Source of the DNA: Bacteroidota bacterium
Lineage (GTDB): Bacteria > Bacteroidota > Bacteroidia > AKYH767-A > OLB10
Reading direction: 5' to 3'
Assembly (NCBI GenBank): GCA_016709725.1
Contig: JADJMG010000001.1
Coordinates: forward strand, 806,001 to 870,000
DNA length: 64,000 nucleotides
The notes beneath the pieces are model-generated. The model searched no databases, was not told the DNA's origin, and was given only the letters and a program-made list of their open reading frames with translations. Both the position numbers and the translations under genes were made by a program. This document shows positions 54,316 through 62,701 of this stretch, in pieces; position 1 is the stretch's first letter, and every line of letters begins with the position of its first letter.

Positions 54316-55498
54316 TTTCTACGGAGTAACCCCTTCCGATTTATCGCGACTTCCGTTTTCGAAATTTAAAGACCGCCTCCACCAGTGTGTCATCCTTTGG
54401 CCGGTGACCGTGCGCAACAAAACAGATTTTAATATTCACCGACTCCTCTGCGCCATCGGACACAATACGCTATTAAGTAGGGTTCCGCCCAACGTGAACT
54501 GTGGTCGTGAAGAGGTGATGGTGTCGATTGCGGATATTCGCGACCGTTATAAAGATTTTCCACAACTCCTCCACAACACCCAAAAAGTATTGAGCGAATG
54601 TCACATCGCCTTCGACTTCCACGAACCTAAAAACAAAAAAACATTTAGCGGCAGTAAGCTCATCGACACCGAACTACTGAATCGTGAAACATGGAAGGGA
54701 GTAGAATACCGCTACGGAAAAACTTTTTCTGCGGAGATTCGTGAACGTGTAGAGAAAGAGCTGCGCATGATTAACGAACTCGGCTTCGCAGCCTACTTTC
54801 TCATCAACTGGGACATCGTGCGCTATGCACAACGACGTGGTTATTTCTACGTAGGAAGAGGCAGTGGCGCCAACAGTGTCGTCGCCTACTGCCTGCGCAT
54901 CACCGACGTGGATCCCATCGACCTCGACTTATACTTCGAACGATTTATTAATCCCTTCCGACAAAACCCGCCCGACTTCGATCTCGATTTTAGCTGGAAG
55001 GATCGTGATGATCTTACCGCATATATTTTTCGTCGCTATGGAGAAGAACATACTGCACTGCTCGCCACGTACAGTACATATCAAAGCAAAGCCATTGTTC
55101 GTGAATTAGGAAAAGTTTTTGGTTTGCCCAAGGAAGAAATCGATGCCTTGCAAAACACACGCGACGGAGAAAGTGTAGGCGAAGGCATAGCGAAACTGAT
55201 TCGTGAATTCAGTTTGCTGATGCACGATTTTCCACATCACCTCAGCATCCATGCCGGCGGTGTCATCATCAGCGAAAAACCCATTGTCTGTTATACCGCA
55301 CTCAATCATCCACCCAAAGGATTTCCCGTGACGCAGTTCAGCATGTTAGAATCGGAAGACATTGGATTGTACAAGTACGATATTTTAAGTCAGCGTGGAC
55401 TCGGACATATTCGTGATGCTGTCGACATCGTGAAAAAAAATCGCGGCATCGACATCGACATTCATCAAATCAAGGCCTTCAAGAAAGATGAGAAATAA
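54155..55498 (+). CDS. dnaE2: Error-prone DnaE, polymerase core (middle fragment)
   Basis: This encodes 447 residues from an artificial GTG. The first 50 residues are repeat-derived (SQQLEASSKKKARSQQLEA); DnaE sequence begins at LFYGVTPSDLSRLPFSKF. It contains the polymerase catalytic part: YFYVGRGSGANSVVAYCL and PPDFDLDFSWKDRDD with the three Asp, plus LLATYSTYQSKAIVRELGK and HHLSIHAGGVIIS. It ends at 55498 because of a one-base change near GAGAAATAAAAG; the next frame continues KELIRNGRCMGCFYVES. It belongs to the dnaE started at 53683. Confidence 0.87.
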   Translation: MESEGVFENTVLLEASSQNPAVLRDRSQKKINSQQLEASSKKKARSQQLEASSLFYGVTPSDLSRLPFSKFKDRLHQCVILWPVTVRNKTDFNIHRLLCAIGHNTLLSRVPPNVNCGREEVMVSIADIRDRYKDFPQLLHNTQKVLSECHIAFDFHEPKNKKTFSGSKLIDTELLNRETWKGVEYRYGKTFSAEIRERVEKELRMINELGFAAYFLINWDIVRYAQRRGYFYVGRGSGANSVVAYCLRITDVDPIDLDLYFERFINPFRQNPPDFDLDFSWKDRDDLTAYIFRRYGEEHTALLATYSTYQSKAIVRELGKVFGLPKEEIDALQNTRDGESVGEGIAKLIREFSLLMHDFPHHLSIHAGGVIISEKPIVCYTALNHPPKGFPVTQFSMLESEDIGLYKYDILSQRGLGHIRDAVDIVKKNRGIDIDIHQIKAFKKDEK

Positions 55499-55524
55499 AA
55501 GAACTGATTCGCAATGGACGTTGC

Positions 55525-56913
55525 ATGGGTTGCTTCTATGTAGAGAGTCCTGCTATGCGGATGTTGCTGAAAAAATTGCAAGTAGATACGTACATCCAAC
55601 TGGTGGCGGCGAGTTCCATCATTCGACCTGGTGTAGCGAGAAGTGGGATGATGCGCGAATACATTCTGCGCACGCACGATCCAGCGCGAAGAACGTATAT
55701 ACATCCCGTTATGAAAGAGCTGATGGAAGAAACGTATGGCATCATGGTGTATCAGGAAGATGTGATCAAGGTGGCGCATCACTTCGCGGGACTCGACCTG
55801 AGTGAAGCCGATGTGTTGCGCAGGGGGATGAGTGGGAAGTTTAGGAGTCGGGAAGAGTTTCAAAAAATTCGCGATAAATTTTTTTCCTCTTGTCATGAAA
55901 AAGGATATCCGCTCTCCATCACCGATGAAGTGTGGAGGCAGATTGAAAGTTTCGCGGGCTACTCCTTCTCCAAGGGGCACTCGGCGAGTTATGCTGTAGA
56001 GAGTTATCAGAGTTTATATTTGAAGGCGCATTATCCACTTGAGTTCATGGTGGGCGTGATTAATAACTTCGGTGGATTTTACAATACCGAATTTTATGTG
56101 CACGAAGCGCGCATGCAGGGAGCGAACATCCACGCGCCCGACATCAACAGAAGTCTGTACTTAACGGATATCCACGGCCGTGATATCTACTTAGGCTTCA
56201 TCCATCTTCAAAACATACAATTGCAACTCTGTGAAACCCTCTTACACGAACGCAATACAAACGGGCCCTTCATTGACCTCGCCGACTTCATGCGTCGTGT
56301 GGCCATTGAATTAGAACAGTTGCGCATTCTCATTCGCATTGGTGCTTTTCGATTTACAGGGAGGAGCAAGAAGGAATTGATGTGGGATCTGTTGCTTCAT
56401 CTGGGTGATGGAAGAAAAACAGAAGTGCATCAAAGTCTCTTTAATGAGTCCTTCGACAAGTCTGCGGAGGGCGAAGTGGAATGGAAGCTGCCACCACTTA
56501 CGCATCATCATTTAGAAGATGCGCTGGATGAAATTGAGTTGTTGGGATTTGAATTATCGAGTCCGTATAAAAGATTAAGAACCAAAGAAGAAACTAATCC
56601 GCGAAAATCCGACAAATCCGTGTCATCCGTGTTCCAACTTCCTGATCTCATCGGCAAAGAAATCTCCATCCAAGGATACCTTGTCACCACCAAACCTACG
56701 CGCACCGCTAAAGGAGAATACATGGCCTTCGGAACGTGGTTAGATGTAGATGGATATTTTTTCGACACGACACATTTTCCACGCGTCATTAAACAACATC
56801 CCTTCCGCGGCAAAGGCATCTACACCATAAAAGGAAGAGTGGATGAAGAGTTTGGGTTTTGTAGTGTAACGGTGTCGGAGATGGAAAAATTACCTACGCA
56901 GGGGATAGAGTGA
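55525..56913 (+). CDS. dnaE2: Error-prone DnaE, C-terminal part
   Basis: This encodes 462 residues continuing the polymerase: GCFYVESPAMRMLLKKL, VAASSIIRPGVARSGMM, MEETYGIMVYQEDVIKVAH, ADVLRRGMSGKFRSREEF and GYSFSKGHSASYAVESYQS are all conserved DnaE fingers motifs. An HhH-like region and an OB-fold (EISIQGYLVTTKPTRTAKGE) end the protein. Joined with the two upstream fragments, the gene spans 53683-56913 (about 1,070 residues), normal for this DnaE type apart from the repeat insertion. A TTGGTAAA array and a TCGCGA palindrome follow the stop, as after dinB. Confidence 0.9.
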   Translation: MGCFYVESPAMRMLLKKLQVDTYIQLVAASSIIRPGVARSGMMREYILRTHDPARRTYIHPVMKELMEETYGIMVYQEDVIKVAHHFAGLDLSEADVLRRGMSGKFRSREEFQKIRDKFFSSCHEKGYPLSITDEVWRQIESFAGYSFSKGHSASYAVESYQSLYLKAHYPLEFMVGVINNFGGFYNTEFYVHEARMQGANIHAPDINRSLYLTDIHGRDIYLGFIHLQNIQLQLCETLLHERNTNGPFIDLADFMRRVAIELEQLRILIRIGAFRFTGRSKKELMWDLLLHLGDGRKTEVHQSLFNESFDKSAEGEVEWKLPPLTHHHLEDALDEIELLGFELSSPYKRLRTKEETNPRKSDKSVSSVFQLPDLIGKEISIQGYLVTTKPTRTAKGEYMAFGTWLDVDGYFFDTTHFPRVIKQHPFRGKGIYTIKGRVDEEFGFCSVTVSEMEKLPTQGIE

Positions 56914-56919
56914 ATGGGA

Positions 56920-56955
56920 ATTGGTAAATTGGTAAGTTGGCAAATTGGTAAATTA
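56920..56955 (+). repeat. Stutter repeat TTGGTAAA / TTGGTAAG
   Basis: Four imperfect 8-9 bp units just after the dnaE stop; same family as 47232-47274. Confidence 0.8.
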
Positions 56956-56965
56956 GGAGATGGGA

Positions 56966-56981
56966 TCGCGAAGCTTCGCGA
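56966..56981. repeat. Palindromic repeat TCGCGAAGCTTCGCGA, copy 5
   Basis: This copy is a perfect 16-bp palindrome; the other four differ from it only at the seventh base. Confidence 0.85.
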
Positions 56982-57156
56982 GGGAAATGGGAGCGCTTGA
57001 CCTCCTCGAATTGATCGTTCTGTATTGTCAATGAGAAAAAATGGGTAATATTTTAAACAATGACTTTCCTGATTTTTTGAAAAGCTCATTCAATTTCAGG
57101 TTGATGATGAATGGAATCTAAACTACAACATCTAATCGCTCACACAACGACTAAAT

Positions 57157-57201
57157 AAAAAAATTGCCAACGCTGAACACCTGACAATTCAACGCTGGCA
57201 A
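57157..57201 (-). terminator. Rho-independent terminator of the FG-GAP protein gene
   Basis: On the minus strand TTGCCAGCGTTGAA pairs with TTCAGCGTTGGCAA (two G-U pairs) around a 10-base loop, followed by TTTTTTT. Confidence 0.8.
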
Positions 57202-57216
57202 CTGACATCGCCTCAA

Positions 57217-59016
57217 TCAATTCTTCACAAATTTTTCATAACTAATATGTTTGCCGCTACTCAATTTCAATGTATAAAAACCGGTTGCAATATTTTTAAT
57301 ATCAAGAGAAGAAGTGTTACTTCCACTTACAACATCCATCAACTTTTTAGAATGAACACACTTCCCATTTATATCAAGAATATCAATTTGCACAATTTCT
57401 GGATAGTGCAAATTATATTTAAAAGAAAGATGATCGCCAATGGGGTTGGGATAAATCGAAAGAGAAAAATAATCTAATGTAGAATTCTCAAAACTATTCA
57501 ATGATGTAGGGAATAGGCATTGGCTTTCCGTAGCAATATACATACCATTGGAAAGTACACTTGTACAAATATCAACAACACCCGACGGCCATTCAATCAG
57601 TAAAGAATCAATTATTAATGGTGTTGCACCTGTTGCACCAAATCCAAAATGAGCGTTAAGCATATTCATTCCATTAAAAGTATTTTGTGCTGAGATTTCG
57701 CGCATTTGCCAAAATCCATTCGCTTTAACTCTCACCTTCGCTCCGATCCCGGATTTATTTGATGTTACACCCACCAACTTCACATTAATAAAATCAGTTT
57801 GTGTTGTGTTATTCTCGAACAATCCTTTATCGCTAGCACCGGAAATAAATAAATCCAAGTCACCATCATTATCATAATCACCACTCGTTGCACACCAATG
57901 ATTGCCGCTATTAATTACGAATGGTTCATTCAAGATTTGGGTAAACACTGCACTTCCTTGTGCAATATTATTTTGATAATACACATTATTCTGCGGACCT
58001 TCATTTGTAACAATACAATCGAGATCTCCATCATTATCAAAATCACCCCATGTACTAGAAAGTGAAATTCCCAGATCCGTAACAATCGAACCCACGTCAG
58101 CAAATGCTAATTTTACGAAACTGTTATTATCATTTCTATACATTTCATTTTGATATCCGGTGGTAGGGGTTGTGCCTCCATAGTTGGTTAAATATCCATC
58201 CAGATCACCATCGTTATCAAAGTCGATCCAATTCCAAACTTGACCATCTTGGAGCTCTGTTCCCAATGGTGAAGAATTTATTCTAGAGAACAAAGGGCCG
58301 CCACCTTGCATGTGATTATTCTCAAAAAGATAATCACGAGACAAAGCTCCATTCACTCTTCCCGAACCTATAAATAAATCTACATCTCCATCCTGATCAT
58401 AATCGCTCCATGATGGAACCGTAAAAGCATCTACTGTATCTGTGACGATGGTAGTATCAACACGAGAAAAATTACCATTCCCAGTATTGATTAAGAATTT
58501 GCATGAATCGGTTATACTCACAAAATTTAAAGGCGCTGCAATAAACAAATCCACCCAACCATCATTATTATAATCACCAAATGCGGAACCCCAACCACGT
58601 AGTGAAGTAGGTAAAGCCCAAATACCAGATGTATTTTGTGTAAATGTCCCATCTCCATTGCTTAGAAATAATTTTGTCCCGCCGGCATTCCCTCCTGATT
58701 GAACACAATCGATATCGCCATCATTATCTACATCTGCCCACGTATTACCAATTCCAGTTGTTAATCCTAATCCACTACTCGTAATTTTAGAAAAATTTCC
58801 ATTCCCATCATTATGATATAAGCCTCCACGAACAACAAAGAGGTCAAGACGACCATCGTTATCATAGTCAATCCAGCTTGCTCCATTATAGAAGCTCTGC
58901 ACAGGATCTGTTACAATTGGGTTGGTGGTAGATGTTACTTTCGTAAATAGCTGCCCTTTTAAGAAGGAGCAACTACAAAGTAGAACAAGAGTGCAAATAA
59001 GATGTTTCCTTTCCAT
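57217..59016 (-). CDS. T9SS protein with FG-GAP/VCBS repeats and ASPIC/UnbV-like domain
   Basis: This encodes 599 residues. After a signal peptide with a Cys (MERKHLICTLVLLCSCSFLK), at least seven calcium-binding-type repeats follow (DYDNDGRLDLFV, DVDNDGDIDCVQ, DYNNDGWVDLFI, DYDQDGDVDLFI, DFDNDGDLDGYL, DYDNDGDLDLFI). This is the FG-GAP/VCBS propeller pattern. Next comes an ASPIC/UnbV-like domain (NKSGIGAKVRVKANGFWQ, HFGFGATG, LLIEWPSGVVD) and a T9SS tail (LSIYPNPIGDHLSFKY, TGFYTLKLSSGKHISYEKF). It is probably a surface protein that binds glycans or matrix. It lies downstream of a membrane AraC regulator on the same strand, and both genes carry the same 16-bp motif upstream. Confidence 0.88.
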   Translation of the reverse strand: MERKHLICTLVLLCSCSFLKGQLFTKVTSTTNPIVTDPVQSFYNGASWIDYDNDGRLDLFVVRGGLYHNDGNGNFSKITSSGLGLTTGIGNTWADVDNDGDIDCVQSGGNAGGTKLFLSNGDGTFTQNTSGIWALPTSLRGWGSAFGDYNNDGWVDLFIAAPLNFVSITDSCKFLINTGNGNFSRVDTTIVTDTVDAFTVPSWSDYDQDGDVDLFIGSGRVNGALSRDYLFENNHMQGGGPLFSRINSSPLGTELQDGQVWNWIDFDNDGDLDGYLTNYGGTTPTTGYQNEMYRNDNNSFVKLAFADVGSIVTDLGISLSSTWGDFDNDGDLDCIVTNEGPQNNVYYQNNIAQGSAVFTQILNEPFVINSGNHWCATSGDYDNDGDLDLFISGASDKGLFENNTTQTDFINVKLVGVTSNKSGIGAKVRVKANGFWQMREISAQNTFNGMNMLNAHFGFGATGATPLIIDSLLIEWPSGVVDICTSVLSNGMYIATESQCLFPTSLNSFENSTLDYFSLSIYPNPIGDHLSFKYNLHYPEIVQIDILDINGKCVHSKKLMDVVSGSNTSSLDIKNIATGFYTLKLSSGKHISYEKFVKN

Positions 59017-59057
59017 GATCTTTTTTTTACAAAATAATAGACCATCGATTTAATTAA

Positions 59058-59073
59058 AGTCACTCCCGATAAA
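59058..59073. promoter_or_regulatory. Shared 16-bp motif AGTCACTCCCGATAAA, site 1
   Basis: It lies 42 bp upstream of the FG-GAP protein start. An almost identical motif (one difference) is found 49 bp upstream of the AraC regulator gene at 60406-60421, in the same orientation relative to both genes. This is a candidate binding site of the AraC protein. Confidence 0.55.
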
Positions 59074-59079
59074 GTAATA

Positions 59080-60357
59080 CTAATTCATCCTTATTTGATT
59101 TTGCCTACGAAATTCACTGGGGGTTACTCCAACAATTCTACGAAAAGCATTATTAAATGTATTTTTGGTACTATAGCCAACGGCATAAGCAACTTCAATA
59201 ATATTCATCGATTTATTATCAACATCTAGTAAAAGAAGTTTAGCATCTTCGATTCTAAGTAAATTGATGTATTCAAAATAATTCACGTTATAATATTGAT
59301 TTATTATTTGCGAAACATAATGTTTGGGAACACCCAATTTTGCGGAGAGTGTTTCCAACTTTATTTCACTTTCCCGATAAAGTCTTTCCTTTTGCATGAG
59401 TTTTTTCAACTCCTCTGCTAATTCATTTCCTGCATCTGAGGTCAACCCTGAATTCTTATATTTAACAGGCGTGATTTCCAAAACAGGATCTACAACAGTA
59501 CCCTTTTCTGATTCTGCCAAAAGTTCATCCTTTAGAACAGTAGAGTCTAGATCAGATGGGTAATTATAGACTATGGGTTGATCTTTTTTTTTCTCATCAG
59601 AGAAATCGGCTGATTTTTCTCTATACGAAAAATAAATATTTCCAAGATTCAATGATTCCTTCAATGGATATCCATCAAGAATTTTTGTTCTTCCATAAGC
59701 AAAATAAATAATGGATACGATGCTTAGGCACATTCCCAAGGAAACAAAATAATCGGTTGTCAATGTAAACCAAGGATATCTTACCATGATATAATAAGAA
59801 ATATAGCTGGCTATAAAAAATCCAAATAATCCGACAATTGTAAACAACCAGTTTTTAATATGCCCTACTCTCTTTTCTCTAGCAATTTTTACAAATAAAT
59901 AAATACAATATCCTACCATGTGTGCCATCAGAAAATAATTGAGCACACTCAAATCCAATACAAAATAATCAATCATTTTATAATGGTGAATTTTTAGATC
60001 TGCTGTACTTAAATAATAAGGAAGCATTAATATTAAAACGATGATGGCTGGTGCAAAATGAAACAAGTAGACTTTGAATCTCCTTCTTTCATTGAAAATA
60101 TAATCAATATACAGGAGCAATAATGGGCCAAATAAGAATTGAGTCGTTATGCTAACATTACATAACTGATGATAGCTTTCCTGCAAACCTGTCCAAAATA
60201 ATACATACTCCAATATTATAAGAGATTGTATAAAAAGAAAGAGGGTAATGATGAGATCAGCGGCGATTTTATTTTTAATGGCTAAAAAGGAAAAGATGAC
60301 CGAATGCACCAAACCGATAAAAGCAAAACCATAAAATAACAAGATGGGTAAATCCAT
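59080..60357 (-). CDS. AraC-type regulator with N-terminal membrane domain
   Basis: This encodes 425 residues. The N-terminal half has seven hydrophobic helices (from LPILLFYGFAFIGLVHSVIF to LGMCLSIVSIIYFAYG). A polar linker of about 100 residues follows. The C-terminal AraC/XylS domain has two HTH motifs (LSAKLGVPKHYVSQIINQY, then IIEVAYAVGYSTKNTFNNAF and VTPSEFRRQ). Membrane-tethered AraC proteins of this form are common in Bacteroidota and may respond to signals in the membrane or periplasm. The FG-GAP gene follows 63 bp downstream, so it is the obvious candidate target. Confidence 0.9.
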   Translation of the reverse strand: MDLPILLFYGFAFIGLVHSVIFSFLAIKNKIAADLIITLFLFIQSLIILEYVLFWTGLQESYHQLCNVSITTQFLFGPLLLLYIDYIFNERRRFKVYLFHFAPAIIVLILMLPYYLSTADLKIHHYKMIDYFVLDLSVLNYFLMAHMVGYCIYLFVKIAREKRVGHIKNWLFTIVGLFGFFIASYISYYIMVRYPWFTLTTDYFVSLGMCLSIVSIIYFAYGRTKILDGYPLKESLNLGNIYFSYREKSADFSDEKKKDQPIVYNYPSDLDSTVLKDELLAESEKGTVVDPVLEITPVKYKNSGLTSDAGNELAEELKKLMQKERLYRESEIKLETLSAKLGVPKHYVSQIINQYYNVNYFEYINLLRIEDAKLLLLDVDNKSMNIIEVAYAVGYSTKNTFNNAFRRIVGVTPSEFRRQNQIRMN

Positions 60358-60405
60358 TTAGTCTCCTAATTAATATGCAAATTAATTAAAAAAACACAGA
60401 AAATT

Positions 60406-60421
60406 AGTCATTCCCGATAAA
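60406..60421. promoter_or_regulatory. Shared 16-bp motif AGTCATTCCCGATAAA, site 2
   Basis: It lies 49 bp upstream of the AraC regulator gene; it differs from site 1 (59058-59073) at one base. This fits autoregulation by the AraC protein. Confidence 0.55.
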
Positions 60422-60431
60422 AGATGACCTA

Positions 60432-61150
60432 TTACATATTCATCGGCACTTCCATCAACAATATTTCAGCATCTTGAGAAATTGCTTTTACAGAAAATTG
60501 ATCTGTGTTCCATATACCCAACCCATCTCTTTCATTCAACGATTTGCCATCTATCACCACATCGCCTTTCAAAATGAAAGCATAAACACCATTTCCACTT
60601 TTTTTGATGGAGTAATCAAGAGAAAAATCTTTATCAAATTTTCCTAGATGAAACCATGAATCCTGAAGAATGCAAACACCTGCATCATCCGCATTGGGGA
60701 TACTATTTGCTGAAAATTATTATGACGGTCTTTCTCGTCTAGTGTAATTTGATCATAACGAGGTTTCGTGTCTTTCTCCTTTGGAAAAATCCATATTTGT
60801 AAAAACTTAACCGGCTTATCTTTGTTTTTGTTGTACTCGGAATGTGTAACCCCTGTGCCGGCACTCATAATTTGAACATCTCCTTTTTTAATCACGGTAA
60901 TATTTCCGATACTGTCTTTGTGTTCTAAATCACCTTCCAGCGGAATAGAGATGATTTCCATATTGTCATGTGGATGTGTTCCAAAGCCCATTCCGGCTTC
61001 CACAAAATCATCATTCAACACCCGAAGCACGCCAAAATGCATTCGCTCTGGATTGTGATAATTTGCAAAACTAAATGTATGTTTACTGTGCAACCAACCG
61101 TGATTTGCATCTCCTCGAGATTCCGACTTATGAATTATTGTATTTGCCAT
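60432..61150 (-). CDS. Pirin family protein 2 (frameshifted)
   Basis: The open frame 60644-61150 encodes the first cupin: HGWLHSKHTFSFANYHNPER, FGTHPHDNMEIISIPLEG (metal ligands), GDVQIMSAGTGVTHSEYN and VKFLQIWIFP, then departs from the family at QQIVSP. In the next frame the sequence continues as NADDAGVCILQDSWFHLGKF, GNGVYAFILKGDVVIDG, GLGIWNTDQFSVKAIS, ILLMEVPMNM and a stop at 60432. The shift is in the G4 run at 60696-60699. The joined protein, about 239 residues, is the normal length of YhaK-type pirins. It is a cytoplasmic cupin of unknown substrate. Confidence 0.85.
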
Positions 61151-61450
61151 TTTGTGATTATATAATAAAAATTAAAATTACGAAAAAATTCGATAACTCT
61201 ATTTCGTATTTCAGCTTCTCTACTTATTTAATTTGTTATTTATTAAAATTATTTTCTTTGAGTTTGGTTATGAAATTTCAGTGGCAAATGTGGAAATCAA
61301 AAAACGTTTGGCAGCTACTAGCCGTTGGGCTTTCGAAGCACAAAACTGTCTGTTAGAAATGTACTTAATACGAAGGACAAAATCGATAGCTTTCGGGATC
61401 ATTTAAGCAATGAAACGACAATTTTTTGTACGTGTTCTAGGCTAATGCTA

Positions 61451-62625
61451 TTATTCTTTAACCATTTTAGTTCTCCAGATTTTGTCACTTTGTATTATAG
61501 TCAAAAAGTATATTCCATTTGGTAAGTTTGATATGTCAACTGACGTATTATTAAATATTCTAAATAGTTCTTTTCCATGTGAAGAGTAAACAGCAAGAGA
61601 AAAACTCTCCTTAGAATTTGGTAAATCAATATTAAAAATATTATTTGTTGGATTTGGAAAGACTTTAATATTCTTTGATTTTGAATGCTCGTATATTCCT
61701 GTTGTTCCTGTCCTGTAACGTAAGTAAAGATGAAAAAATCCAGTTCCATCTTTTTGGTGATAATAAATCCTTTGCTTGTCGCTAGATGGGCTAGCTGCTT
61801 CAGGAAAGAAACCAATATTTGAATGAACAACAGTAGGTAAACTAAAAGTATCGGCAACACTATTTCTAACTGAAACGCAAATCTCAGTATTAAATGTATT
61901 TTTAACAAACGAGTGTAATACAATTCAAGCCCATCTGTAGTTACTTGAGGTGCGTATACAATGTAATTGATTGTGTCATTTAAGTTACTGAAAATAGCAT
62001 CAGAATTAGTAAGTTTATTAAATGTGGAGTCATTGACTTTTTGAGCAACTCCCATTTTGGATTCACAAGGTATTCCTACACAGGTTGTATTGGAAAAGTC
62101 AAACTTGGCGTTACAAAAATAAAGTAGGTTGCCATCGGAGTTGATTGCTGCATCCATTATTAACCAACCAAAAGGGTAATTAAAATTATAAATATTGAAG
62201 TTACCATAAACACGTGTAATATTTGAAATATTACCATTCGAATAAACTCCTCTGTGTAAATTTTCCATTATAGATGGATATCCTCTAAGAGAAGTCCAAA
62301 AGAAATTGTTGAGTGAGTCTAGAGAAGCTACAGCATCAAGATGATTTGGTAAAGAATCGTAAGTTCCACCAACCAAACCAACATACGTGAAGGTTGTATC
62401 GTTAACCTTCGTGGCATAATACAAATTGGTATTTCCCCCAGAATTTAACGAGTTAAAAAAAAGGGTGTTTCCGTCCAATGAAATAAATGGCTCCATTGCG
62501 TCAAAAGTCAACCCGTTAATTGTAATTTTTATTTCAGTTCCAAATGTCGGATAGGTCTGCGAAAAAGTTTGTTGAACAAAACCTGTCAAAAATAAAATGA
62601 TGAGATATTTTAAATTCATATTCAA
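61451..62625 (-). CDS. T9SS protein with PD40/TolB-like repeats (frameshifted)
   Basis: The protein has a signal peptide (MNMNLKYLIILFLTGFVQQT) and WD40-like PD40 strands (EPFISLDGNTLFFNSLNSG, DAAINSDGNLLYFCNA, APQVTTDGLELYYTRL). After LELYYTRLL the frame becomes implausible (very hydrophobic, LILRFAFQLEIVLPILLVY). In the neighbouring frame the protein continues as NTFNTEICVSVRNSVADTFS, AASPSSDKQRIYYHQK, NIKVFPNPTNNIFNIDLPNS and a T9SS tail ending WRTKMVKE at 61451. One base appears to be missing in the T5 run (61899-61903, A5 in the coding strand). The joined protein is about 391 residues. It is secreted or surface-bound; role unknown. Confidence 0.82.
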
Positions 62626-62701
62626 TAATTTATTTTTGTTTTGGTATTGTCTTAAAGTTCCTCAGGATATCGATTTATTTCCTAACTATAAAATCCCACC
62701 A

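Larger units (their letters stand above)
56914..57216. other. Repeat-bearing spacer between dnaE and the FG-GAP protein gene
   Basis: It holds the TTGGTAAA array (56920-56955), the palindrome copy 5 (56966-56981) and the terminator at 57157. No gene is visible. Confidence 0.6.
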
